From positions 2,754,502 to 2,818,501 of the forward strand of contig NZ_CP058648.1 of assembly GCF_018141405.1 (NCBI RefSeq): a stretch of DNA of 64,000 bases. The letters run 5' to 3'. Positions 56,171-63,837 of this stretch are shown here, in pieces (positions within the stretch are counted from its first letter, which is position 1; every line of letters starts with the position of its first letter). Position numbers and translations under genes: made by a program. Origin of the DNA: Serpentinicella alkaliphila (GTDB lineage Bacteria; Bacillota; Clostridia; Peptostreptococcales; Natronincolaceae). The notes below the pieces were generated by a model. The model was not told the DNA's origin. It made no database searches and saw nothing but the letters and a program-made list of their open reading frames with translations.

Positions 56171-56198
56171 TAAAATTAATGCAATATAATTAACTATT

Positions 56199-56232
56199 AA
56201 TGGCTTAATATAAAAATCTTAAGCCATTTTAT
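56199..56232 (+). terminator. Terminator after ychF
   Basis: AATGGCTTAA (56199-56208) and TTAAGCCATT (56219-56228), 10-bp perfect stem, then TTATATTT. It can also serve the convergent antiporter gene. Confidence 0.8.
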
Positions 56233-56262
56233 ATTTATAAATAAATATTATGTTTTGGTTTT

Positions 56263-57231
56263 TTAGTTTCTTTTGATTATATAAATCATATAGATTATAT
56301 AAGTTAATGTTAGTATTATTCCCTCATATCTATTAAATGCCTTTTTTGTTATAGCAAAATAATATGTTATTATAGTTATTACTAGCAGAAAAAGTATATC
56401 TAATAGTATTTTAGCCTCCACAAATACCGTACCAATAACCGATGATACCCCTAAAATGAATAGAATGTTAAATAGATTTGATCCAATGACATTACCAATG
56501 GCTATATCCCCTTCACCTTTTCTCGCAGCAACTATAGATGTAATTAGTTCGGGGAGTGAGGTTCCAATAGCAACTATAGTAAGTCCTACCAAAGTTTCAC
56601 TCATTCCAAACCGCAAGGCTATAACTGTACTGTTTTTTACTACTAAATCGGAACCGAAAAGAATTCCTCCTAACCCAAGTACACCCCATAATAAGCTTGT
56701 ATATATATTTAAAACCTTTCCGTCACCATCAGAGCTTTCAATCTGTGCTTCTTTCGATAAAAAAGCCATCTCAATTAAATAGTAAAGAAATACAGCAAAT
56801 ACAGAAAGAATAATTAGTCCATCACCCACGGATAGTCTATTAACCATACTATCTTGAAAAATTATATCATTTCCTAATATATATAAAACTATTGTGGCAA
56901 GTAGCATGAATGGAAACTCTTTAACTATAGTATTAAGCTTAATATCTATTGGATGAATAATTGATGCTATTCCTATAACTATTAATAAATTAAATATATT
57001 TGATCCAACTATATTACCCACTACTATTCCACTAGAATTTTTGAGAGCTGCATTTATACTTACAGCAGCTTCAGGAGCACTAGTTCCAAAAGCAACTATT
57101 GTTAGTCCAATTAATATTGAAGGAACTTTTAATTTTTTTGCTATTGAGGATGCACCGTCAACAAAAAGGTCCGCACCCTTTATAAGTAAATAAAATCCGA
57201 TTATTAATAACATGTAGTTTATTTTAATCAC
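56263..57231 (-). CDS. Cation/Na+ antiporter, CaCA family, under a manganese riboswitch
   Basis: Second CaCA exchanger of the window, 322 residues, ten helices. Alpha repeats: LTIVAFGTSAPEAAVSI...VGNIVGSNIFNLLIVIG near residues 44-90 and LTIVAIGTSLPELITSIVA...IAIGNVIGSNLFNILFILG near 217-260. A yybP-ykoY-type leader suggests that it exports Mn2+ (or is made when Mn2+ is high), unlike the copy at 29.9-30.9 kb. The start is uncertain: a GTG at 57231 lies within the GAGGAG ribosome-binding site, while the next ATG (57213) is 17 bases from it. Confidence 0.9.
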   Translation of the reverse strand: MIKINYMLLIIGFYLLIKGADLFVDGASSIAKKLKVPSILIGLTIVAFGTSAPEAAVSINAALKNSSGIVVGNIVGSNIFNLLIVIGIASIIHPIDIKLNTIVKEFPFMLLATIVLYILGNDIIFQDSMVNRLSVGDGLIILSVFAVFLYYLIEMAFLSKEAQIESSDGDGKVLNIYTSLLWGVLGLGGILFGSDLVVKNSTVIALRFGMSETLVGLTIVAIGTSLPELITSIVAARKGEGDIAIGNVIGSNLFNILFILGVSSVIGTVFVEAKILLDILFLLVITIITYYFAITKKAFNRYEGIILTLTYIIYMIYIIKRN

Positions 57232-57301
57232 TCCTCTAAAGTATTATCTGTAGTTAAACCATCTAATTATACTAGCTTTACTAAATAACATAAAATTTAG
57301 T

Positions 57302-57445
57302 AGAATAATAAAAAAAGACCTTTAGTTAATGCAATTTAGCATTAACCAAAAGTCTCGCTCCTTTAATACAGAATATTAAAAGTAATAGATCCAGAGTTAC
57401 ACCCGGGTATGTTGAATCTATTAATCATGCTACTCCCTTTTAGTT
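57302..57445 (-). ncRNA. yybP-ykoY (manganese) riboswitch
   Basis: The minus strand has the motif's conserved parts in order: AAAAGGGAGTAGC at the 5' end, TTCAACATACCCGGGTGTAA in the middle and GGAGCGAGACTTTTGG at the 3' end. The last part overlaps a terminator, GACTTTTGGTTAATGC / GCATTAACTAAAGGTC, with seven T residues (57309-57353). Metal binding should keep the 3' strand in the aptamer and let transcription proceed into the antiporter gene. Confidence 0.85.
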
Positions 57446-57455
57446 TATATATACT

Positions 57456-57484
57456 ATTATAATAAGTTGTCTTAATAGTTACAA
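57456..57484 (-). promoter_or_regulatory. Promoter of the manganese riboswitch transcript
   Basis: TTGTAA (57479-57484), 17 bases and TATAAT (57456-57461) on the minus strand, a few bases before the aptamer. Confidence 0.65.
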
Positions 57485-57523
57485 TATGTTTTTGTTAGTT
57501 TGTTTATTTTTTTAATTATTTTA

Positions 57524-58936
57524 TTAATTAACATCTTTAAACCATGTCTTTCTTAGTATTTCTAAAGCGTCACTTATTTGTTCCTCGGTCATTGTTGCGT
57601 AACCTAGTAATATTTTAGGTATTTTTTCTACATGGTGTTTATTATAAAAATATTTCGATAATCCATATACCTTTACCCCATCCTCTAAAGCAGATGCTAC
57701 TAATTGTTCTTCAGTCATTCCATTATCAAAAGATATTAATAAATGTAGCCCAGCATCAGCTCCAAATATTTTTATGCCACAGTTTAAGTCTAGTAGTTTT
57801 TTTACTAGAGTTTCTCTTTTCTTCTTATATATGTTTCTCATTTTATTAAGGTGTCTTTCAAAATAACCTTCGTGAATAAATTTATAAAGTACTTTTTGAT
57901 TTATTATTGGCACTGGACATATTATATATGAAAGTTTTTCCCTATATCGCTTAACTAGATGAGGGGGTAGAACCATATAACTGACCCTTACAGAAGGCGA
58001 TAGGGATTTTGAAAAAGCACCAATATATATAACTTTTTCATTAGCATCAAGTCCTTGTAATGCTGGTATGGGCTTACCGCTATATTTAAATTCACCATCA
58101 TAGTCATCTTCAATAATATATCGTCCATTTTTTTCATTTGCCCAGTTTAATATTTGTACCCTTCTATTTATAGGCATTATCTCCCCTGAAGGAAATTGAT
58201 GGGCAGGTGTAATACATAGGACATCAGCCTTATTCTTAATTATATCTTTAATTATCATTCCGCCTTCATCAATATTTATTCCTTTGAATTTAATGTGATT
58301 GCTTGAAAATAATAGATTAAGCTTTTCATAACCCGGGTTCTCAATCCCATAAACACTATCCCTATGGAGTAACTGTATAATTATTTGCATAAGAGACTCT
58401 GTACCGGCACTTACTATAATTTGATTAGGGCTACAATTTACCCCCCTAGACTGGTGAAGATATTCAGCTATACTAGTTCTTAAATTTTCATTACCCTGAG
58501 AATCCCCTAATTGTAAAAGATCTAAATCGTATTCACTAATTATATCCTTGGTAAATTTTCTCCAAGTTGAAAATGGAAAGGTTTGCATATCAACCCCATT
58601 ATAGGAAAAATCGTATTTAACAATATATTTATTTATTTTCTGATTAGTTTCCGGGTATTCTATATTAAGGTCAATCTTAGTAATGTTATCTATTTTACAA
58701 ACATAATAGCCTTTTCTTTCTCTAGATATGACATAGCCCTCTTCGATTAACTGGTCATATGCATTTTGTATTGTATTTTGACTAATACTTAAATATGAGG
58801 CTAATTTTCTTTTAGATGGGAGCTTCGAATTATATGCAATTCTCCCTAGCTGTATTTCTGACTTAATATAGGAATACAATTGATGATATATTGGGACTTT
58901 ACTATCTAAATCTCCAGAAAACATTAGCATGTGCAT
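57524..58936 (-). CDS. pdxR: PdxR, MocR-family regulator of vitamin B6 synthesis
   Basis: GntR-type helix-turn-helix domain (about 10-75: YHQLYSYIKSEIQLGRIAYNSKLPSKRKLA) fused to an aminotransferase-like domain that binds pyridoxal phosphate. 470 residues from the ATG at 58934-58936 (GGGGGTG six to seven bases before). SAGTESLMQIIIQLL and IIEDDYDGEFKYSG are seen, and the PLP lysine is probably in YIGAFSKSLSPSVRVSYMV. It is divergent from pdxST, which it should activate when PLP is low. A more distant MocR role cannot be excluded, but the position is decisive. Confidence 0.92.
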   Translation of the reverse strand: MHMLMFSGDLDSKVPIYHQLYSYIKSEIQLGRIAYNSKLPSKRKLASYLSISQNTIQNAYDQLIEEGYVISRERKGYYVCKIDNITKIDLNIEYPETNQKINKYIVKYDFSYNGVDMQTFPFSTWRKFTKDIISEYDLDLLQLGDSQGNENLRTSIAEYLHQSRGVNCSPNQIIVSAGTESLMQIIIQLLHRDSVYGIENPGYEKLNLLFSSNHIKFKGINIDEGGMIIKDIIKNKADVLCITPAHQFPSGEIMPINRRVQILNWANEKNGRYIIEDDYDGEFKYSGKPIPALQGLDANEKVIYIGAFSKSLSPSVRVSYMVLPPHLVKRYREKLSYIICPVPIINQKVLYKFIHEGYFERHLNKMRNIYKKKRETLVKKLLDLNCGIKIFGADAGLHLLISFDNGMTEEQLVASALEDGVKVYGLSKYFYNKHHVEKIPKILLGYATMTEEQISDALEILRKTWFKDVN

Positions 58937-58949
58937 TTTATTCACCCCC

Positions 58950-59011
58950 AACTGATACCTTCATCTTTATATAAACTGATACTTATTACTATACCAGTAC
59001 TGTATTATAAT
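58950..59011 (+). promoter_or_regulatory. pdxR-pdxS divergent control region with PdxR half-sites
   Basis: AACTGATAC occurs at 58950-58958 and 58974-58982 (24-base step), and a reversed, near-identical ATACCAGT at 58991-58998. The pdxS -10 box TATAAT is at 59006-59011 and has no good -35, which fits activation by PdxR bound just upstream. Confidence 0.65.
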
Positions 59012-59056
59012 AAATCAAAACAAAATAAACTGTCAAGTAATGGAGGATGAACAGCA

Positions 59057-59929
59057 ATGAATAATCGCTATGAACTTAATAAAAATTTAGCACAAATGCT
59101 TAAGGGTGGAGTAATTATGGACGTAACTACACCTGAACAGGCTCGTATCGCTGAAGAAGCTGGGGCTTGTGCTGTTATGGCTTTAGAAAGAATTCCAGCT
59201 GATATTAGGGCTGCAGGTGGAGTTTCAAGAATGAGTGATCCTAAGATGATTAAAAGTATTCAGGAGGCAGTAACTATACCAGTTATGGCAAAAGTACGTA
59301 TTGGCCATTTTGCTGAGGCCCAAATACTTCAGGCTATAGAAATAGATTATATCGATGAAAGTGAAGTCTTATCACCAGCAGATGACCTCTTTCATATCGA
59401 TAAAAGCAAATTTAATGTTCCATTTGTTTGCGGTGCTAAGGACTTAGGGGAAGCACTTAGAAGAATTAACGAAGGGGCCTCTATGATCCGTACTAAAGGG
59501 GAACCAGGAACGGGGGATATAATTCAGGCAGTACGTCACATTAGACTAATTAATCAACAAATCAGACGTTTACAAAATTTAAGGGAAGATGAATTATATC
59601 ATGCAGCAAAAGAATTACAAGTACCTTATGATCTAGCTAAATATGTACACATTAATGGTAAACTTCCAGTTGTAAACTTCGCTGCAGGCGGAGTTGCAAC
59701 TCCAGCAGATGCAGCTTTGATGATGCAACTAGGTGCAGAGGGAGTATTCGTTGGATCAGGTATTTTTAAATCAGGTAATCCAGCTAAACGAGCTCAAGCA
59801 ATTGTTAAGGCAGTTACTAATTTTAATAATCCTCAAATACTAGCTGAACTTTCGGAGGACTTGGGTGAAGCAATGGTTGGTATTAACGAACAGGAAATTG
59901 AATTATTAATGGCTCAGAGAGGTATATAA
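59057..59929 (+). CDS. pdxS: Pyridoxal 5'-phosphate synthase subunit PdxS
   Basis: Synthase subunit that condenses ribose 5-phosphate, glyceraldehyde 3-phosphate and ammonia to PLP. 290 residues, TIM barrel. [20 protein letters not shown] near 17-36 (first active-site region), [30 protein letters not shown] and the [13 protein letters not shown] phosphate site near 230-242. The stop overlaps the pdxT start by one base (TAATG). Confidence 0.98.
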   Translation: MNNRYELNKNLAQMLKGGVIMDVTTPEQARIAEEAGACAVMALERIPADIRAAGGVSRMSDPKMIKSIQEAVTIPVMAKVRIGHFAEAQILQAIEIDYIDESEVLSPADDLFHIDKSKFNVPFVCGAKDLGEALRRINEGASMIRTKGEPGTGDIIQAVRHIRLINQQIRRLQNLREDELYHAAKELQVPYDLAKYVHINGKLPVVNFAAGGVATPADAALMMQLGAEGVFVGSGIFKSGNPAKRAQAIVKAVTNFNNPQILAELSEDLGEAMVGINEQEIELLMAQRGI

Positions 59930-60513
59930 TGAAAACAATTGGAGTCTTAGCAGTTCAAGGTGCTTTTATAGAGCATATACACACACTTAATAAATTAAAT
60001 GTAAACTGTGTTGAAATAAGGGAAAAGTCAGATTTAACTAATAATAAACTCGATGGAATCATACTACCCGGTGGAGAAAGTACCGTAATCGGAAAATTAA
60101 TTAGGGAACTGGATATATTTAATCCTTTAAGACAATCTATATTAGATGGTTTGCCGGTTTTAGGAACTTGTGCTGGGTTAATACTACTTGCTAAAGATAT
60201 CGTTAATGATGAAAATACTTATTTAGGTACTATGGATATCAAAGTCAGGAGAAATGCCTATGGTCGACAGCTTGGAAGCTTTAATACCTCCGGAAAATTT
60301 GGTAGTTTAAATGACGTACCAATGACATTTATTAGGGCCCCTTTAATAGAATCTGTTTCAGAGAACATTGAAATACTATCTCAAGTTAATAATCATATTG
60401 TTGCTGCAAAACAAGACAATATGGTAGTTACATCCTTTCATCCTGAACTAACTGACGATATTAGAATTCATAATTTCTTCTTAGATTTAATAGATAAAAA
60501 GCATAATATATAA
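59929..60513 (+). CDS. pdxT: PLP synthase glutaminase subunit PdxT
   Basis: Class I glutamine amidotransferase that feeds ammonia to PdxS. 194 residues. LPGGESTVIGKL near 45-56, nucleophile cysteine in LGTCAGLILLA near 77-87, and the His-Glu pair in TSFHPELTDD near 170-179. The three residues of the catalytic triad are present. Confidence 0.97.
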   Translation: MKTIGVLAVQGAFIEHIHTLNKLNVNCVEIREKSDLTNNKLDGIILPGGESTVIGKLIRELDIFNPLRQSILDGLPVLGTCAGLILLAKDIVNDENTYLGTMDIKVRRNAYGRQLGSFNTSGKFGSLNDVPMTFIRAPLIESVSENIEILSQVNNHIVAAKQDNMVVTSFHPELTDDIRIHNFFLDLIDKKHNI

Positions 60514-60539
60514 TAATTTTTGAGATAATGTTTTTAAAC

Positions 60540-60568
60540 AGAGAAAGCACCACATGGTGCTTTCTCTT
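60540..60568. terminator. Terminator between pdxT and the zinc-ribbon peptides
   Basis: AGAGAAAGCACC and GGTGCTTTCTCT form a 12-bp stem with a 4-base loop. It serves pdxT (plus) and probably the convergent peptide gene (minus). Confidence 0.75.
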
Positions 60569-60616
60569 ATTAAATGTATATTAATCATAATCATATGTAT
60601 ATAATTGTTTAATGTT

Positions 60617-60736
60617 CTACATGTATTCCCCACAATATGGGCAACGTTCAACACTATCGTCTATATATTCTCCGCAGTATGGACAACTAATTTCCCTCTT
60701 TGAACTGATGTTTAGCAGTTTAAGCAAGATTTTCAT
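60617..60736 (-). CDS. Zinc-ribbon micro-protein A (39 residues)
   Basis: Starts MKILLKLLNISSKREI (amphipathic helix) and continues CPYCGEYIDDSVERCPYCG, with cysteines at 18, 21, 32 and 35: a two-knuckle zinc ribbon. ATG at 60734-60736 follows GGAAGGAGGATTTACAAT, a very strong ribosome-binding site. It is one of three tandem paralogues with identical spacing of all four cysteines. Function is unknown. The helix could sit on the membrane or bind a partner, with the ribbon as an adapter. Confidence 0.8.
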   Translation of the reverse strand: MKILLKLLNISSKREISCPYCGEYIDDSVERCPYCGEYM

Positions 60737-60855
60737 ATTGTAAATCCTCCTTCCTACTTAAATATGTGTCTATTAGTTTTACTTGTTGTAATACTATTAT
60801 ATGCATGCACCTCTGGTCTGAACACCTTTCCGTGTAAATTTGTAAAATTTTTTTC

Positions 60856-60984
60856 TTATTTAGCTCTTACTTGAGCACCACAAAAAGGGCATTTTTTGAC
60901 TTCATTGCTTATATATTCTCCACATACTGGACAGCTAATAATACTCATTGATCGGATTTTCAATAGTGTTAGTAAGGATTTCAT
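60856..60984 (-). CDS. Zinc-ribbon micro-protein B (42 residues)
   Basis: Starts MKSLLTLLKIRSMSII and continues CPVCGEYISNEVKKCPFCG, with cysteines at 18, 21, 32 and 35 and a basic end QVRAK. ATG at 60982-60984 follows AAAGGAGAATTTAA. It is the most divergent of the three tandem copies and has a 3-residue longer tail. Confidence 0.8.
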   Translation of the reverse strand: MKSLLTLLKIRSMSIISCPVCGEYISNEVKKCPFCGAQVRAK

Positions 60985-61042
60985 TTAAATTCTCCTTTCC
61001 TACTTAAACGGTTGACACATCTAATGTGTGAATACCTCCGTT

Positions 61043-61077
61043 AAAAAGGAAAGCACCTATTGGCGCTTTTCCTTTTA
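61043..61077 (-). terminator. Terminator after zinc-ribbon micro-protein C
   Basis: AAAAGGAAAGC(A)CC and GG(C)GCTTTTCCTTTT form a long stem with one mismatch, then five T residues on the minus strand. It lies between copies C and B, so these are separate transcripts or B receives only read-through. Confidence 0.7.
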
Positions 61078-61124
61078 CCTATATAGTTATTTCTAATGAC
61101 TAATCATAAGTATTACTGCTATAA

Positions 61125-61244
61125 CTAAATAAATTCACCACAGTGAGGACAATAAGTTACATCTGCACCTATATACTCACCACATACTGGACAATTACCC
61201 ACCTTCACAGAACGAATATTCAGCAGTCTAAGCAAGATTTTCAT
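61125..61244 (-). CDS. Zinc-ribbon micro-protein C (39 residues)
   Basis: Starts MKILLRLLNIRSVKVGN and continues CPVCGEYIGADVTYCPHCG, with cysteines at 18, 21, 32 and 35. ATG at 61242-61244 follows AGGGAGGATTTAAGT. It is close to copy A, and its upstream region also resembles that of A: GCATATTATAG here and GCATATAATAG before A, then AAGTAAAA, GACAC and TTTAAGTAGGA. Confidence 0.8.
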   Translation of the reverse strand: MKILLRLLNIRSVKVGNCPVCGEYIGADVTYCPHCGEFI

Positions 61245-61354
61245 ACTTAAATCCTCCCTCCTACTTAAAATTAGTGTCCGTAATTATATATATTTTACTT
61301 ACTTCTATAATATGCTTGAGTAGTACATAAGTTGTGTAAATTTTCAAAAAATTT

Positions 61355-61386
61355 AAAAAGCCTACCGATAAAGGTAGACTTTTTAA
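61355..61386 (-). terminator. Terminator after deoC
   Basis: AAAAAG, CTACC / GGTAG and CTTTTT form the stem with one mismatch. The minus strand then has TTTTT and a further T run. Confidence 0.8.
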
Positions 61387-61406
61387 ATATTATTTTAATA
61401 TTAATT

Positions 61407-62075
61407 TTAATAGCCATCATTTGTGCTTTGAATTCCTTTAACTATATCAACAGATGAGCTAGCTCCAAGTCTTGTAGCACCCGCAGCAATTAGCTCCCGA
61501 GCTGTTTTAATATCTCTCACACCACCAGAAGCTTTAACTCCTAGTTCAGGACCTACTGTTTCTCTCATCAGTTTTATATCCTCAACAGTTGCCCCACCAG
61601 TACTGAAACCTGTAGAGGTTTTTACAAAATGTGCACCTGCCTGTTTTGATAATTGACAAGCTAAAATCTTCTCTTGTTTATTAAGTAAAGATGTTTCAAT
61701 TATTACTTTAACTATGGCCTTTTCATTAGCAGCATTAACTACTGACTGAATATCTCTTAATACTAATTCATTATTTCCTTCTCTAAGAGCACCTATATTA
61801 ATAACCATATCTATTTCGTTTGCACCATTATCTATAGCATTAGTAGTTTCGAACACTTTCGTTTCTGTTGTCATGGCCCCCAGCGGAAAACCAACAACAG
61901 CTGTTACTTTTACATCAGTTTCACTCAACTGTTCTGCAACAAATGGTACATTCGAACCATTTACACATACGGAATAAAATCCAAATTCTATAGCCTCATC
62001 ACAAATTTTTTTAATATCATTTTTAGTGACCTCAGGCTTTAATAGTGTATGATCAATATATTTCGCTATATTCAT
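61407..62075 (-). CDS. deoC: Deoxyribose-phosphate aldolase
   Basis: Splits 2-deoxyribose 5-phosphate into acetaldehyde and glyceraldehyde 3-phosphate. 222 residues. [12 protein letters not shown] at 6-17, the Schiff-base lysine Lys152 in [10 protein letters not shown], and [12 protein letters not shown] near 182-193. It starts 13 bases after pduL and is cotranscribed with it. Confidence 0.97.
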   Translation of the reverse strand: MNIAKYIDHTLLKPEVTKNDIKKICDEAIEFGFYSVCVNGSNVPFVAEQLSETDVKVTAVVGFPLGAMTTETKVFETTNAIDNGANEIDMVINIGALREGNNELVLRDIQSVVNAANEKAIVKVIIETSLLNKQEKILACQLSKQAGAHFVKTSTGFSTGGATVEDIKLMRETVGPELGVKASGGVRDIKTARELIAAGATRLGASSSVDIVKGIQSTNDGY

Positions 62076-62088
62076 AAGCGCACCTCAA

Positions 62089-62667
62089 TTAGTATTTTAT
62101 CAATTCAACCATATCTCCATTTTTAACATTAGCTGCATTTCCTTCATCTACATCAACATGCATTTCTAAATCATAAGCTTCATTAACCCTCACTAGAACA
62201 TTTTCAAAGATTAAAGATCTTTCCCCAGGAGTTTTTATTTTCACTTTTTCTTTATCCACTACATCAAATTTCTTAGCATCATCTAATCCCATATGTATAT
62301 GTCTAGCTGCTGCAATAATTCCTTCAGATAATTCTACTTCTCCATTTGGACCAACTAACTTAGCCCCTGGACTACCAACTATATCACCAGAATCCTTAAT
62401 TGGCGGATTAACACCTAGAATAAAACCATCTGCTAAAGAAATTTCTAATTGAGTGTTTGGTCTAGTTGGTCCTAGGACACGTACACCTTTAATAGTACCT
62501 TTTGGTCCAACAACATCAACCTTTTCGTTTGAAGCGAACTGCCCCGGTTGAGATAAATCTTTCATTTTAGTTAATTCATAGTCCTTACCAAACAATATAT
62601 CTACATGCTCTTTACTTAAATGAATGTGTCTGTTTGATAATGCAATTGGTAACATTTTTTCTGCCAT
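62089..62667 (-). CDS. pduL: Phosphate propanoyltransferase PduL
   Basis: Interconverts acyl-CoA and acyl phosphate, an alternative phosphotransacetylase. 192 residues with two barrel repeats: LPIALSNRHIHLSKEHVDILFG near the N-terminus (zinc-site histidines) and IIAAARHIHMGLDDAKKF near 118-135, then AYDLEMHVDVDEGNAA. No microcompartment shell genes are adjacent and there is no encapsulation tail, so a cytosolic role, using acetyl-CoA from DeoC-derived acetaldehyde, is likely (inference). ATG follows GGAGGAAATTAC. Confidence 0.95.
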   Translation of the reverse strand: MAEKMLPIALSNRHIHLSKEHVDILFGKDYELTKMKDLSQPGQFASNEKVDVVGPKGTIKGVRVLGPTRPNTQLEISLADGFILGVNPPIKDSGDIVGSPGAKLVGPNGEVELSEGIIAAARHIHMGLDDAKKFDVVDKEKVKIKTPGERSLIFENVLVRVNEAYDLEMHVDVDEGNAANVKNGDMVELIKY

Positions 62668-62745
62668 GTAATTTCCTCCTTCTATTATTAAGAATTGCTT
62701 TAAAATAAATTATAATTCTTTTAGGTTAAAAAATCAAATAATATA

Positions 62746-63750
62746 CTAGAAATTTTTAAATAAATAATCCATATTAACTGTTTCATCATGTTCATTTTTA
62801 CGTTTAATAGTTGTTAAAGTCATACTAACCAATCCCATTATCAAAGCAAATACAGCAACCCCCATGTAATACGTTCTGAAAGGAACATAAAATGAAGCTA
62901 AAAACAAATAGCCAAAAAGAAAGAGATAAGACTTTATTTTATTTGGAGAAAGGGCAATGTCTTTGTATTCCTTAAGCTTCCTTTCCTTTTTACTAATTTT
63001 ATTTTCTATTAGCTCATCAATTTCTTCATCCTTTGGGAACATTCCGTTTTTCTCAATTAATTTTAAAAATGTATCTTTATTAACTAGCATTAATTTGTAT
63101 TTACCTGTTAATTGTTCAATAAATGTATAACAGTCTTTTGTAAAATCTGATGTCGTTATTACTATACCCTTTTTTACTTCATTTTTAACTAAACTTTGTA
63201 TCATTTCTTTAATATCTTTTACTTCTACATCTAAGTCATTTTTATATGAAAGAAATAAAATATTTAATTTTTCATTATTTAGATTGGCACTGTATAATAT
63301 AGCTTTATTTTGAATATAGCTAAAACTTAAATTTGAAAAATTCATTTTTACTAGTAGCTCTGTGACATAGTTCTTTAGCTCTTCTTGAGTTTTATTCATT
63401 ATTTCCTTATATACCTTTTGACTAGCTATGTATCTTCTTTTTTTTACTCTTCCCTTTTCTATCTTCTTATTTCTTATTTCAATTGACATAATATGCATTA
63501 AAGTGAGAATAATTATAGAAGCCATTAGAGCAATATATATGTTTCTAAATTCAATAAACAATACACTAAATATTCCAACAAAAATTAACATTCTACCTAA
63601 AAAATAATCAATAATCTTAGCACCTACCCCTTTAGTATCATTTTTAGTATCTAAGTAGTATGCTTTAAACCTTCTACTGGAGCTTCTACTTTTGCTATAA
63701 CCTCTAACCTGCCCAGTTAAAAATTGAAAGAAAGCATTTATGTTTTTCAT
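62746..63750 (-). CDS. Membrane protein with Mrr-like restriction-endonuclease-fold domain
   Basis: 334 residues. Basic, Ser/Arg-rich N-terminus (residues 13-30), two membrane helices (about 50-90), a cytoplasmic domain (about 105-265) and two C-terminal helices (about 275-320). The cytoplasmic part resembles the Mrr_cat/NERD-like fold: ELKNYVTELLVKMNF, LFLSYKNDLDVEVKDIKEMIQSLVKNE and KKGIVITTSDFTKDCYTFIEQ. The QxK-type catalytic motif is not clear, so it may not cut DNA. Function is unknown. It is read alone toward pduL. ATG follows GGAGGTTGTTAAC. Confidence 0.65.
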   Translation of the reverse strand: MKNINAFFQFLTGQVRGYSKSRSSSRRFKAYYLDTKNDTKGVGAKIIDYFLGRMLIFVGIFSVLFIEFRNIYIALMASIIILTLMHIMSIEIRNKKIEKGRVKKRRYIASQKVYKEIMNKTQEELKNYVTELLVKMNFSNLSFSYIQNKAILYSANLNNEKLNILFLSYKNDLDVEVKDIKEMIQSLVKNEVKKGIVITTSDFTKDCYTFIEQLTGKYKLMLVNKDTFLKLIEKNGMFPKDEEIDELIENKISKKERKLKEYKDIALSPNKIKSYLFLFGYLFLASFYVPFRTYYMGVAVFALIMGLVSMTLTTIKRKNEHDETVNMDYLFKNF

Positions 63751-63795
63751 GTTAACAACCTCCTATTCTTTGGAGTATTGCCAATTTTACAAATG

Positions 63796-63830
63796 AAAAA
63801 CCTCCAAATTTAAAATTTAGAGGTTTTTTG
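63796..63830. terminator. Bidirectional-type terminator
   Basis: AAAAACCTC..AAATT and AATTT..GAGGTTTTTT form a stem with one mismatch. On the minus strand it ends the partial gene at the window edge; it has T runs on both strands. Confidence 0.8.
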
Positions 63831-63837
63831 TATTATA

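Noticed and set aside
60541-61386. Possible repeat or CRISPR-like array around 60.5-61.4 kb
   Set aside because: The regular repetition comes from three paralogous small genes and their terminators; there are no identical short repeats with uniform spacers.
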